From Strix aluco (lineage: Eukaryota; Chordata; Aves; Strigiformes; Strigidae), in the NCBI RefSeq assembly GCF_031877795.1, contig NC_133954.1, positions 8,275,256 through 8,339,255 of the forward strand: 64,000 nt of DNA, read 5' to 3'. Shown one piece after another: positions 21,601 through 28,799 of the stretch; positions within the stretch are counted from its first letter, which is position 1; each line of letters starts with the position of its first letter. The notes beneath the pieces are model-generated. The model had not been told where the DNA came from and searched no databases. It worked only from the letters and a program-made list of their open reading frames with translations. The translations under genes and the position numbers were made by a program.

Positions 21601-24506
21601 AGCAATCATAAACCGATAAGTCCCTGACTGATTGGCTTTTCCTTTGGCATCCATCAAAGCGTCATTGATCTTCTGTGCGAAGGGGGGTGATTAATGGCCT
21701 CCCCGAAGCCCGGCGGGGTTGTTTACGAGGGTTGGCGAAGGAGCGCGGTGGCAAGGAGGGCTTGGGAGCACCAGTGGGGAGTAAATATCATCTGCTCAGC
21801 GGAGGAAGAGAGCCCGTGCTTCTCGGTGAGGGGTGGGAGGGATGTTGGACGGGACAGTTTGAGCTTGGTGGAGCAGGGGAAGTGCTGCTGGAAAGATGTG
21901 GCTGCACATTTAGGGTCTCGCAGGGCGGTTGTCTCCATCTGAGGCCATGCAGAGGACGGTTGGCCACGTTCCTGTCGCCACCTTTGTGACTGTGGGCTTG
22001 GGCTGTGGGATGTCCCCCGTGATGGGGACAGGGGGAATCTGTAGCTGGGTCATTCGGGGACTCCACTTTCCTGCTCCTTGGAAGAGCATCGTCTCTCCTG
22101 GGTGATGCTGGAGGAGCCATGGTGCAAGGCAGGGAGGGAAACCGGGTTGTGGTTGTCGTCTTGTTGTTTCTTTTTCCCTCCTTTTCCTTCTCCCTTGTCG
22201 ATAGAGATTAGCAGCATAAAGCTTTTTACGGCCCCGTGCACCAACCCGCCATAAAAGCCCTGATTGCGGGCGATTATCTGAACGAGCGTCTGCTTCGGGT
22301 TCGCTTGGCACCGGGGATCTTGGGAATGAAACGTGGAGAAGTGCTCTGAGGGGTTTTCTTCCTTCTGGGAGACAATCACAGCATTTCGGGAGCAGAGTGA
22401 GGCCATCACGGCTGTGTGAAGAACGGCTGAGCCTGGAGGATGGCTGCCAGGGTGACCCCTAAATCCAGTTCCCCGTTACATACCAGACTGGGAAGGGCAC
22501 TGCGTTCCCAGTTCGCTGCGTTTCTGCGAGCGGTGGCTTTGCTCTGCCTCCTGGCTGATGCCTGGTGCTGCCCCCCCCTCCCCAGCAACACAGGGGCTCC
22601 TGGCGTGGCATCAGCACCCATGGGTGCTGCCTGCAGAACCCTGTCAAGCTCCCACCACGCAGCACCTGCTGGAGGTTGAGGGGGCAGAGCATCCCTCTCC
22701 CCTCTCCCGATGCCACCGCTCCGGGCCCACCAACCTCTCTGGAACAATTATCTTCCCGATCAGTGCGTTTTCAGTCCCTTCTGTAAAATCTCAGCTAAAT
22801 TACATTTCCCCCCCTACCCCCCGCCACAACCCAGTCCAGGCAGGTACTGAGCACAGAGGCCCCATTAGTGTGTAATTAGGTAGATTCCAGCAAAACCATC
22901 CTCGAGCTCCCTCCTTCTCCTCGCCCCCCTCCAAAAGCCGGTCTCAGGCATCAGCACGTTCGCGAGATGTAAATTAGCACCTCCAGACGAGAGCAGAGTT
23001 CACCCTGCACTGGGCTCTGCCTTGCTGTGCCAGTGCACTCCTCGTTTTAATAGTTTAATAAAAATTAGCATAATTAACGAACATCTGTATGATCCAGAGT
23101 GGTGCAATTTGGCACTTGGAAACGAGGACTTAAACATTATTGCTGGGAGTTTAATGTTGTTTTAATTCTTTTTGGCACTGCGCAGTGAAATAAACGCTCG
23201 GTGCCGCAAGTTCTCGGCTGGCTCTCATTTGCATTTTCCTCCCTTTGATTATGAGCAATCGCGGACTACCCGGCAATTCATCAAAGCAGAAATTATTTTA
23301 AAATACCTCATAGTGTTCAGGCTATGGCAGAGCTTGGGGGGGGGGGGGTGAGCGGAGGCTGGGGGCTCCCCGTCACGCCTGGGGGGTGCATCTCGGCCCC
23401 TCTGCCCACAGGTCTCCAGGCTACAGCAAATAAACTGGAATTTTTTCCTCCTGGTTTTGCAGCAGGATTTGTTTTCCCTGGCTGGTGAGGGCAAGGGGAT
23501 GGAGCCCCTGCTCCTTCCTTCCCAACAGCATCACGGGGAGGGGGTTTGACTCAGTGCTGTTTGCTGGGGTGGGGGTCCCTCGGGGAGCATCAGGATCCCA
23601 ACCTGGGGAGTGTCGGGACTCCTGAGCCCCTTTCCTGGCTCCAGCAGCACCATCTGCAGAGCTGGAAGCATCGGGAGCAGCGTCTGTCTCTGGTGACTCA
23701 GCCCCTGTCCCCAGCAAAGCCCTTTCCCTGTCGGGAATCAGGGATGAGCTCAGGGATGCGTTAAATGCCCCGACCAGGCTGGCGGGGCGGGGGGGGGTGA
23801 GGCGGTCAGAGCTCGCGTGGGACACGGGACTGAACATGCTGCTGTGCACATCACTTGTAACGTCCCCTTTTTTAAAAAAAAAAAAAAATAATCTCCTGTT
23901 TTGATGGCAAACTTCTTAAGCTTGTGTGTGCTAACTCCTCCTCTCACACGCATGGTGGGGTGGAGGTTTTCTCTGTTATTATTTGCCTCCAAGATCTGCT
24001 GTCAGGGGAAAATCACACGTAAATCTGGGGAGGGGACACGTTACCCCGGCATGATCCACCTGGAGGGGCTTCACAGAGCTCCAGGCCGGGGCCTGGGACA
24101 TCCCAAGGGCTGACATCTGAAACTAAAATACCCCAAAATATCAGGGTGTGAATTAAACGCTGAGTTTCCGAGCCAGCCCCAAGCTGTGCCCTGCAGGACC
24201 CAGAGCAAAGGGGGAGAGAGGGGCAGGATGAAGGGGGGGGGTAGGAAGGACAGTGAAGGATTTACCAGAGGGAGAGGTGGGACTGGGGTATTTTCTGGTG
24301 GGGGTCTGGGGGCTGCTTTCTGTAGATGCAGGTGCTGAAGGAGGGGGCCTGATCTGTGTCCACTGCCCCAGCACTAAACCCTTGTCCCTCTGGTTGTGTC
24401 TTCCCAGGAGTACAACGTGTACGGCTGGTGGGTCGGAGAGCTCAACAACGTGGTCGGGATCGTCCCGAAGGATTATCTGGTGGCTGCCTACGACCTGGAG
24501 GAGTGA
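469..24506 (+). CDS. SKAP1: SKAP1 (SKAP55), last four coding exons; Src kinase-associated adaptor, 5' part outside the window
   Basis: Coding exons are 469-633, 5930-5992, 11754-11866 and 24408-24506, all with GT-AG junctions and matching phases. They encode an acidic linker ([16 protein letters not shown]), a tyrosine motif (DDIYEVLP), then an SH3 domain from about [12 protein letters not shown] through [35 protein letters not shown], ending LEE-stop. SH3 hallmarks are visible: the ALYDY-like start, the WW pair and the P..Y of the ligand pocket. SKAP1 is a cytosolic adaptor that binds ADAP and FYN and couples the T-cell receptor to integrin activation. It is SKAP1 rather than SKAP2 because SNX11, CBX1 and NFE2L1 are its neighbours. 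The N-terminal dimerisation and PH regions are off the left edge. Identity is near certain; exon limits are well supported. Confidence 0.95.
1854..2014 (+). repeat. Left arm of a 161-bp inverted repeat
   Basis: Reads TATCCTGGGGGCTGTACTGC at its start and ends in CCCACAGCAGCCCC. Its reverse complement reappears at 2910-3070 with the same length and, by eye, only three base differences. Flanking sequence outside both arms does not match and no target-site duplication is visible. Function unknown. Confidence 0.85.
2600..2830. promoter_or_regulatory. AT-rich non-repetitive block inside the inverted repeat (possible conserved element)
   Basis: This stretch is rich in homeodomain-type cores (TTAATG, AAATTA, TAATTT) and stands out against GC-rich flanks. 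It lies in the loop between the two 161-bp arms. The regulatory interpretation rests only on composition. Confidence 0.25.
2910..3070 (-). repeat. Right arm of the 161-bp inverted repeat
   Basis: Reverse complement of 1854-2014, with the same end points and about 98% identity by eye. The differences are one C/T in the ...GCCTNCCTGTGCAG... segment and two in the CGTCCCNNGGGCAG segment. The spacer between arms is 895 bp. Confidence 0.85.
3690..3795 (-). repeat. Probable ancient MIR/CORE-SINE remnant
   Basis: Contains GGAAACTGAGGCACAGAGG followed by a CCTTGTCCAAG segment and CCCAGCTAATG. This order resembles the reverse complement of the MIR core (GGGGAAACTGAGGCACAGAG, then CTTGCCCAAGGTCACACAGCTAGT). 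It is divergent, and boundaries are uncertain. Confidence 0.5.
4670..4800. promoter_or_regulatory. AT-rich non-repetitive block with a HOX/PBX-type core
   Basis: Contains AATAATTTATTTTAAAATCA, GCTAATGAGATT and TGATTTAT. The last fits the HOX-PBX composite consensus TGATTKAT. It lies in a SKAP1 intron; function is inferred from composition only. Confidence 0.2.
5930..5992 (+). CDS. SKAP1: SKAP1 exon: short acidic linker
   Basis: 63 bases, acceptor after a run of C (CCCCAG) and donor GTAAGA at 5993. Encodes [21 protein letters not shown] plus one base. It occupies the place of the human segment between DIYEVLPDEEHDLEED and the SH3 domain, and is the most divergent part visible. Confidence 0.88.
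5993..11753 (+). other. SKAP1: SKAP1 intron
   Basis: A 5.8-kb intron without recognisable genes. AT-rich, non-repetitive stretches at about 7680-7840, 8020-8100 and 11190-11260 resemble conserved non-coding DNA by composition. An old CR1-type remnant lies near 10 kb. The intron ends in a long T/C tract (11731-11750) and a tandem acceptor CAGGAG. Confidence 0.65.
9960..10270 (-). repeat. Old CR1-type LINE remnant (probable)
   Basis: Phrases such as GAGTCATTCCAGTTGCTCC, CTGTAATGTCCTTTTTCA and CTGGGCACAGTACTCCAGAT resemble the reverse complement of CR1/L3-type LINE 3' regions. It is strongly diverged and its limits are approximate. Confidence 0.45.
11754..11866 (+). CDS. SKAP1: SKAP1 exon: start of the SH3 domain
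   Basis: 113 bases, donor GTAAGA at 11867, ends in phase 0. Encodes [20 protein letters not shown] then [17 protein letters not shown], the first two-thirds of the SH3 fold. The acceptor is a CAG-GAG tandem (NAGNAG), so use of the second AG would drop one Gly codon. The pre-SH3 SRRDYTNYY corresponds to human RRKGDYASYY. Confidence 0.95.
12387..12603 (+). repeat. Three-unit tandem repeat, about 70-74 bp period
   Basis: Units begin at 12387, 12461 and 12530 with variants of GTTTTGCAACGAGCTTTGCA followed by CACCCC, ATCTGGCAC and AACAGCGATGAACTTGG. A G-run of 12 or more bases interrupts units 1-2. Units have diverged, so this is an old local duplication. Confidence 0.75.
13550..13785. promoter_or_regulatory. 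Candidate conserved non-coding element with a perfect 17-bp palindrome
   Basis: AT-rich block with several homeodomain cores (CCAATTAATT, AGAATTAATC). It holds a GGCAGC..GCTGCC inverted repeat at about 13635-13655 and the perfect palindrome GTGTGTTTGAAACACAC at 13713-13729. Flanks are very GC-rich. Enhancer function is inference. Confidence 0.3.
15360..15780. promoter_or_regulatory. Candidate conserved non-coding element
   Basis: About 400 bases of AT-rich, non-repetitive sequence with no coding potential, in contrast to CG-rich flanks. Includes TTTATAATAAATGC, AATAATAAATTC and ATTTATTAGATATG. It looks like the deeply conserved blocks typical of gene-regulatory introns next to HOX clusters, but no alignment was possible. 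Confidence 0.3.
16290..16560. promoter_or_regulatory. Candidate conserved non-coding element
   Basis: AT-rich, non-repetitive block. It contains a direct repeat of TAACATTTAAA at about 16402 and 16427, roughly 25 bp apart, with CCAATTGATG between. It also contains ATAATTATAAA. Function inferred only from composition. Confidence 0.3.
16960..17210. promoter_or_regulatory. Candidate conserved non-coding element
   Basis: AT-rich block with TTTAATTCCAAATTCATTTA, ATTTAATTAAAATAACA and GTATTTATGAAAC, flanked by G- and C-rich DNA. No repeats or coding potential seen. Confidence 0.3.
17795..18480. promoter_or_regulatory. Candidate regulatory block with nuclear-receptor-like half-sites
   Basis: Two AT-rich, non-repetitive stretches (17795-17895, 18000-18480). 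They contain TGACCTTTGCA (17822-17832; reverse complement holds AAGGTCA) and AGGTCACAGGCAG (18018-18030; a loose direct repeat with 1-base spacing). These are compatible with nuclear-receptor binding, but single matches of this kind are common by chance. Confidence 0.25.
18664..19245. repeat. C-rich minisatellite, basic unit about 15-25 bp
   Basis: Imperfect repetition of motifs such as CCCCCTGGACCCCACACAC, CCCCCGGATCCCGCACAG and CCCCCAGACC over about 580 bp. The + strand carries few G outside the GGACC/GGATCC segments, so the - strand is G-rich. It stays open in several frames, an artefact of the repeat. It ends about 50 bp before the 3' end of the CR1 fragment. Confidence 0.85.
19297..19615 (-). 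repeat. CR1 LINE 3' fragment (avian)
   Basis: Matches the reverse complement of the avian CR1 3' region throughout. It reads GAATCACAGTTTGGATGG, GGACCCTTAAAGGTCACCTG, CAGGTTGCCCACAGCCCCGT, AGCTTCTCTGGGCAGCCTG, AGTTTAAAACCATCACCCC and so on. The element's 3' end is at the low-coordinate side. It is a typical 5'-truncated copy, moderately diverged, and it identifies the genome as avian (or close). Confidence 0.93.
19624..19705 (-). repeat. Possible MIR-like SINE remnant
   Basis: GATGGGGAAACTGAGGCAGG followed by a diverged tail containing TTGGCTCTAGGTCAG. The opening matches the MIR core. It is short, so confidence is low. Confidence 0.35.
20350..20760. other. Small CG-rich patch in the SKAP1 intron
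   Basis: CpG-dense stretch (GCGCGGCGGAGCCGCGC, GCCGCGGAGCGGAGG, CCGGCCGGGCCCCGACGG) adjoining an AT-rich stretch with AATAAATATTAATACG. It could be an orphan CpG island or enhancer. No splice donor or coding exon convinced me. Confidence 0.3.
21430..21680. promoter_or_regulatory. Candidate regulatory block with paired TCF/LEF-type sites
   Basis: AT-rich, non-repetitive block. CCTTTGGC at 21641 and ATCAAAG at 21653 are opposed TCF/LEF-like cores 12 bp apart. CAATCATAAACC and TGACTGATTGG resemble PBX/MEIS or homeodomain cores. The function is inferred. Confidence 0.28.
23030..23320. promoter_or_regulatory. Candidate regulatory block with octamer, TCF-type and palindromic sites
   Basis: Holds a perfect POU octamer ATTTGCAT (23227-23234), CTTTGAT (23243-23249), the 12-bp palindrome CACTGCGCAGTG (23176-23187, NRF1-like TGCGCA core) and many TAAT cores. 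It is non-repetitive and non-coding, one of the strongest-looking enhancer candidates by motif density. Confidence 0.32.
24408..24506 (+). CDS. SKAP1: SKAP1 terminal coding exon: end of the SH3 domain
   Basis: Acceptor TTCCCAG, phase 0. Encodes [19 protein letters not shown] then [13 protein letters not shown] and TGA at 24504-24506. The WW pair, the GIVPKDY motif and the end of the protein a few residues beyond the SH3 fold match the SKAP family. Confidence 0.96.
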   Translation, partial: EYNVYGWWVGELNNVVGIVPKDYLVAAYDLEE

Positions 24507-24867
24507 TGAGGACCATGGCACCCCAGGTGAAAGGTGGCACCCTGGGGTGCACCCACTAGGGATGGGGGGTGGAAGTGGGTGCTGGGGTGGTGGCTCCATT
24601 CCTGGGGTGCCCCGGCATCTCCGGGGTGCTGAGCCTTGAGGGTTGTCTTTGGCTCCATCTCCTGGTCTCTGTTTTACGTGAGAGCAGGCAAGGCTGGGAA
24701 CCACGGTTGTAGTTCAGGGACGATACCGCCCTGCCCAGCGTCCCTCCCTGGATTTCAAGTTCTCCGTGGCAGAAATGTGGCAGCAGCCACCTCCATTGGA
24801 GCCCGAGAGCTGGGTGTCACCAGCGGTAACACCAAGCGCTGCATACGCAGTGGTTTTCTCCCAAACA

Positions 24868-24965
24868 AAACCCTGCATTTGGCGGATGGGGAAACTGAGG
24901 CACAGGTCAGGGCTGTGAAAGCAGCGGGGGTCTGCAGCCGAGCTAGAGGCAGAGTCCTGACACCT
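24868..24965 (-). repeat. MIR-like SINE remnant inside the SKAP1 3'UTR
   Basis: GGATGGGGAAACTGAGGCAC, then AGGTCAGGG and GAGCTAGAGGCAGAGTCCTG. Order and spacing resemble the reverse complement of the MIR core and tail (AGCTAGTAAGTGGCAGAGC). Diverged but collinear. Confidence 0.5.
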
Positions 24966-25303
24966 GCGAGAGCTCCGTGTTCACCCAGAGATCTCCCACC
25001 CTCGTAATCCCCCCTGCGCCCACGAGTCACCAACGTGTGAGGCCGTGTCCGTCCCATCCTGCGTCTTGGTGTCCCCTTCCCCACCGTCACCCGTGTCTCT
25101 CCCCCTCCCCAAATCCAGGTGCTGCTTCTCTCTCCTTGGCCACGCTGAGAAACCACCGACACCGTTCGCCTGCTACAGGCACCGGTTCCATGAAGAGACC
25201 CACATCCCACCACCCAGCCCATGCACGGTGCCCCGGAGCCCCGCTCTGCCCCGTGGTACCCACTGCGATGCCATCGGGGCATGGCAAGGGGCTGGCAGCC
25301 CAT

Positions 25304-25309
25304 AATAAA
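25304..25309 (+). terminator. SKAP1: Poly(A) signal of SKAP1
   Basis: Canonical AATAAA about 800 bp after the stop, followed by a T-rich stretch (CCCTTTTTCTC). It is the only strong signal downstream before the opposing SNX11 gene. Confidence 0.8.
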
Positions 25310-25470
25310 GCCCCTTTTTCTCTCCACATTTGGCTGCTCCAGACTTTGTCACAGGTCTGGAGCCGGAGCTGGGTGCAAGCAGTGACCTCTCGCCTCCAGC
25401 CCCAGCTCTGAGCATCCCCAGAGCTCTCAAGTCCAGGCCCAGCCCAGCTCATGACTGAGGATTAACCCAT

Positions 25471-25496
25471 CCTCCTCCTCCTCCTCCTCCTCCTCC
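25471..25496. repeat. (CCT)n microsatellite
   Basis: About eight to nine uninterrupted CCT units about 160 bp after the SKAP1 poly(A) signal. Confidence 0.9.
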
Positions 25497-27244
25497 CGCA
25501 CTTGGCTGAAGGGCCACTAGATGGTGGTAAGTACCTGCTGCCTGCAGCCTTCCCGGGGAGGGTGCCCAAACCCCCTGGGCTGCTCCTGAGCAGCCCCCCA
25601 GCACCCACCAGCCCTTCACTGGTGCCAACACAGGAGCATCGCCCATGGGGTGAGCCCAGACATCGGCCCAACGGCCACTCCAGACACAGCTGTGCAGATG
25701 TTTGGAAGCCAGGCACAACTGGGGGGACCCCAAAAGCATTCAGGGGCTGCAGGGATGCAGCCAAACCCATCCCGGCATCTGCTGCCTCGCCGGGGTCCCG
25801 CATGTGGCCTCGCTTGCACCGGTGAAGGCACCTCGCTGCTGGGCACGTCTTTGGTGTGCAGGATGGGTTTGGGATGCCCAGAGCTCAGCTCAGCAGGGCG
25901 CAAGCTTGGCTCAAATCCTGCCGGTGTTCCCGACCTGCTCCTCCAGCCCTGGGTCTCTGCAGCCGTGGGAGCCCGTGCTGGGGATCTGTGTGCTGGGAGA
26001 GGGAGAAAGGCTCCCTCGGCTCTGCCCCTCGGCCCTCCCGCCTCCATTGCCCCATCCCTGAGCATCCTGCAAGGCGCAGCTCAGCTGGGGGGCAGCTGCA
26101 GGCCCAGTGTCCACCTCTCCAGCATCGTTCCTGGGAGCTCTTTGGGATCCCAGCAGGAAGAGACTGATGCTCTTGCCCAGGCGGATGCTCTGGTGCAAAA
26201 AAGACCAGGCCTTGGGTTAGGCCAGCACCCTGTTACCACTCCTAAAGCTCAAGCATCAGGAGGCCTCATCCTGCCCCAAATCCTGAGCTGAGATTCACGT
26301 TGTGCTTGAGGAGGGGCGGGGAAAATAGGAGAAGGAGACGGGAGCAGGATGCTTTGACCAAGCACAGGGCTACTCCAGCCCCAGGTCGGAGCAGGAGCCC
26401 CCCCTGCGTGTTGGGGCAAGGTTGGGAAGGGGGGGAAAAAGCACCACGGTTTGTTTGCAAAGACTTGCGAGCCAGCCTTCCTGGGCCGGGGAGGGGCTGA
26501 GGATGCGCTGTCTGGAGAGCCTGGCCCGCTTCCAAGCAGCGCGGGTGTTTTTCTGGCAGGCGGTGGGGAGGAGAGAGACATGCCAGGCTGCGAGGGCACG
26601 GGGAGGGGGTCTGAGCCGGGTGGGGAAGCGCCGCGTGGGGAAGGTTACGCTGAGCAGCTCCATGTGTGGCAGAGGGGACTGTCACCAACCCCACCCCACC
26701 CTCTCCAGGGCCACTGTCCCCAGCAAAGCAGCCCTGCACGGTGCCACCCAGGTGTCCCCCCCACACACACTCTCAGGGGCTCTCTGCAGCCCTGGGAGGG
26801 GGGGGGCACCGCTGCTCAGTCCCCTCTGAGCAGGGTTGCTTCCCCCCCCCCCCCCCCCCGTCCGCCTCTGAGTCACTGTTTTCCCGACAGCTTTGCAAAG
26901 CTGATCAACACCACTAAAAATAATTTCTGCCTGGCTCCAAACTGCAGCAGCCCCGAGGGGGAAGGAAGGGCAGGAGAGGGGATGGAGCCCTCCTCACCCC
27001 AGCAGCCTTTTCCAAATCCCCCTTCGGCGCAAAGCTGGCTCCTGGCAAGGCGTCAAGCGAAGGATGTGGCACTGCCAGGCCCAGCTCCCAGCGTTGAACG
27101 ATGCTGGGGGAGCACAGGGAGCAGGATACGGCCCCTGCCCAGGGGCCTGCGTGAGGGAAAGGCCCCGCATGGGTGAGGGCACGCGTGGGCACAGGAGCAG
27201 GTCCGTGGGCACAGCTGGCCTCACAGCTGCGCCATTTGGAGCCG

Positions 27245-27365
27245 CACATTCATGAATAGCCATGAATATGCATGAGGGGGGGCAGCCAATGGCAGGGGCG
27301 CTCCAGCGCGCCAGCAGCTGCCAGCCTTCGCAATGAACTTCTCCTGACATTTCGGATGCGCCTCA
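27245..27365. promoter_or_regulatory. Candidate regulatory block with 10-bp phased CATGA repeats
   Basis: CATGA recurs at 27251, 27261 and 27271, exactly one helical turn apart. The segment ATGAATATGCAT (27262-27273) is one mismatch from the palindromic POU MORE element. A CCAAT box (GCCAATGG) follows at about 27285. Intergenic; function unknown. Confidence 0.3.
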
Positions 27366-27699
27366 ACGGGTTTCTAACCCTCCCTCCCCACCCTCCCTGG
27401 TGTGTTCTGGCCCCCGTGTGGGGCTGAACCCCCCCCCCCCGCCACTGCCAGGGCCCAGCCCCACAAAACTCACTTTGGGGGTCAAAGTGGGACCCCTCAG
27501 TCCTGCCTGTCCCCTGCCACCACCCAGGGACCTCTCTGGTGCCCAGGGCAGGGTCAGCCCCGATGGTTTCGGCAGCTCCAGCCCCGTGGTGAGGTGCAAT
27601 AACCCCCCCTTTTCCCTAAAGCCATCTATCTGCAATTAGCTCAGCCTCAGCTCCGCTCCCTCTGCCCACGCAGCGAGGACAGACATTGCCAGCAACCAG

Positions 27700-28657
27700 T
27701 AAGTTCTTCTACTTCATTTTTATTTCAAGTCAGAGCACGTCGGCTCTGCCTCCACCAGTGCAGAGGGTGGGAGGAAAAGGTACAGGAGAGCACAGGGAGA
27801 GGCATCAAGAGCAGCCAGAGCCCAGGCACTGCCGGACACTGACTCTGAGGCAGCTACATGCTCCTTCTTTCCAAGCAAACTCAATCCTCGCTGTGAGGCC
27901 CCCCCATTCCCCTCTGTGCACAGCAATCGGTGTGCGAGGAAGGAGCATCCCCCCTCCGAAGGGCAGGGGAGACAAACTGCCCCCTCTTTTACCTCCCCAC
28001 CACCTCATTCCCCCGCCCCATGCTCCCAGGGGGAAGCTCAGCTCCAGCTGCGGGCAACCTGCAGGGTGAGTGTGGATACGGTATCAGCACCCCGCGTGCA
28101 GGCTCCAGCCCCACGCAGCTGAGACCACCCTCCCCAGGAGCCGCAGAGTGTGGAAACGCAGCTCCCCTGCCTGCAGCACAGGGGACTAAGCTGGAGACCT
28201 ACTGGGCAGTGGCCAGCCCCTGCTCCTGGCCCGTAGCCCCACCAAGGAAAGCTTTCCTCCGTCGTGCTGGGCGTGAGGTGGTGTATCCCACCCCACCCCA
28301 GGCCAGGGACACTCCAGGGACATAAAGCCTGGCTGGCACTGCCACCTAACTAAGCCCTGCTACTGCTCCAGTCAGAGAGCAAAGGCCTTGGGAACAACAA
28401 ACACAGGTTTCACTAACCACTAGATCTCTTCTCCAAAGAGAAGAGCGATACGAACACACTGCCTGGGACAGCAAGGACAGTCGAGAGTCAGCAGGGAGAG
28501 AGCACATGAGCCCCATGCGTCACAGAGTCCAGGCCAAGGGCATGCTCCCAGTGCAGGCCCAGTCCCCCCAGCCTGGCCATCCCTCCGGCTCAGCCACGGT
28601 CCCTCTCCCAGCGAGGGTGCAGGCCCTGGGGAAGGCAGGTGCTGTTGCTAGAGTCGT
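27700..28657 (-). other. SNX11: SNX11 3' untranslated region
   Basis: From the stop codon at 28658-28660 to the inferred cleavage site downstream of the AATAAA at 27718-27723. No repeat recognised. Confidence 0.6.
27718..27723 (-). terminator. SNX11: Poly(A) signal of SNX11
   Basis: TTTATT on the + strand, i.e. AATAAA on the - strand, about 935 bp after the SNX11 stop codon. Confidence 0.65.
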
Positions 28658-28799
28658 TTACTGCATCTCACGCCGACCGCCCAGGGGCTCCGCTGGCTCA
28701 TCCGGACTGTCCGAGTGGGTGTCGTCCATGCCAAAGTCACTCCAGTATGGGAAGGACTCCAGGCAGCTTGGACCCTGCGGGCTTCCCAGGCCGGCACAG
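28658..28799 (-). CDS. SNX11: SNX11 last coding exon: acidic C-terminal tail
   Basis: Acceptor TTTTCCAG; encodes the tail from [20 protein letters not shown] through [22 protein letters not shown] to TAA. This tail is shorter than and poorly matched to the human SNX11 C terminus, but the frame is carried correctly across the junction. Confidence 0.88.

Larger units (their letters stand above)
11867..24407 (+). other. SKAP1: Last SKAP1 intron, rich in candidate conserved non-coding elements
   Basis: A 12.5-kb intron. GC-rich, low-complexity stretches alternate with AT-rich, non-repetitive blocks listed separately. It also holds a short three-unit tandem repeat (12.4-12.6 kb), a C-rich minisatellite (18.66-19.25 kb), a CR1 fragment (19.3-19.6 kb), a small CG-rich patch (20.35-20.75 kb) and a G run at 23337-23348. 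No additional coding exon was found. In mammals the neighbouring gene on this side is HOXB1. Confidence 0.65.
24507..25330 (+). other. SKAP1: SKAP1 3' untranslated region
   Basis: Runs from the stop codon to just after AATAAA at 25304-25309. It includes a MIR-like segment near 24.9 kb. The exact cleavage site is not visible; it is probably at about 25320-25335. Confidence 0.75.
25331..27699. other. Gap between the convergent SKAP1 and SNX11 3' ends
   Basis: 2.4 kb without a supportable gene. Contains a (CCT)n tract at 25471-25496, a run of 18 C at about 26842-26859 and GC-rich low-complexity DNA. A small distinct block at 27240-27360 has three CATGA repeats and a CCAAT box (listed separately). 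Confidence 0.6.
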
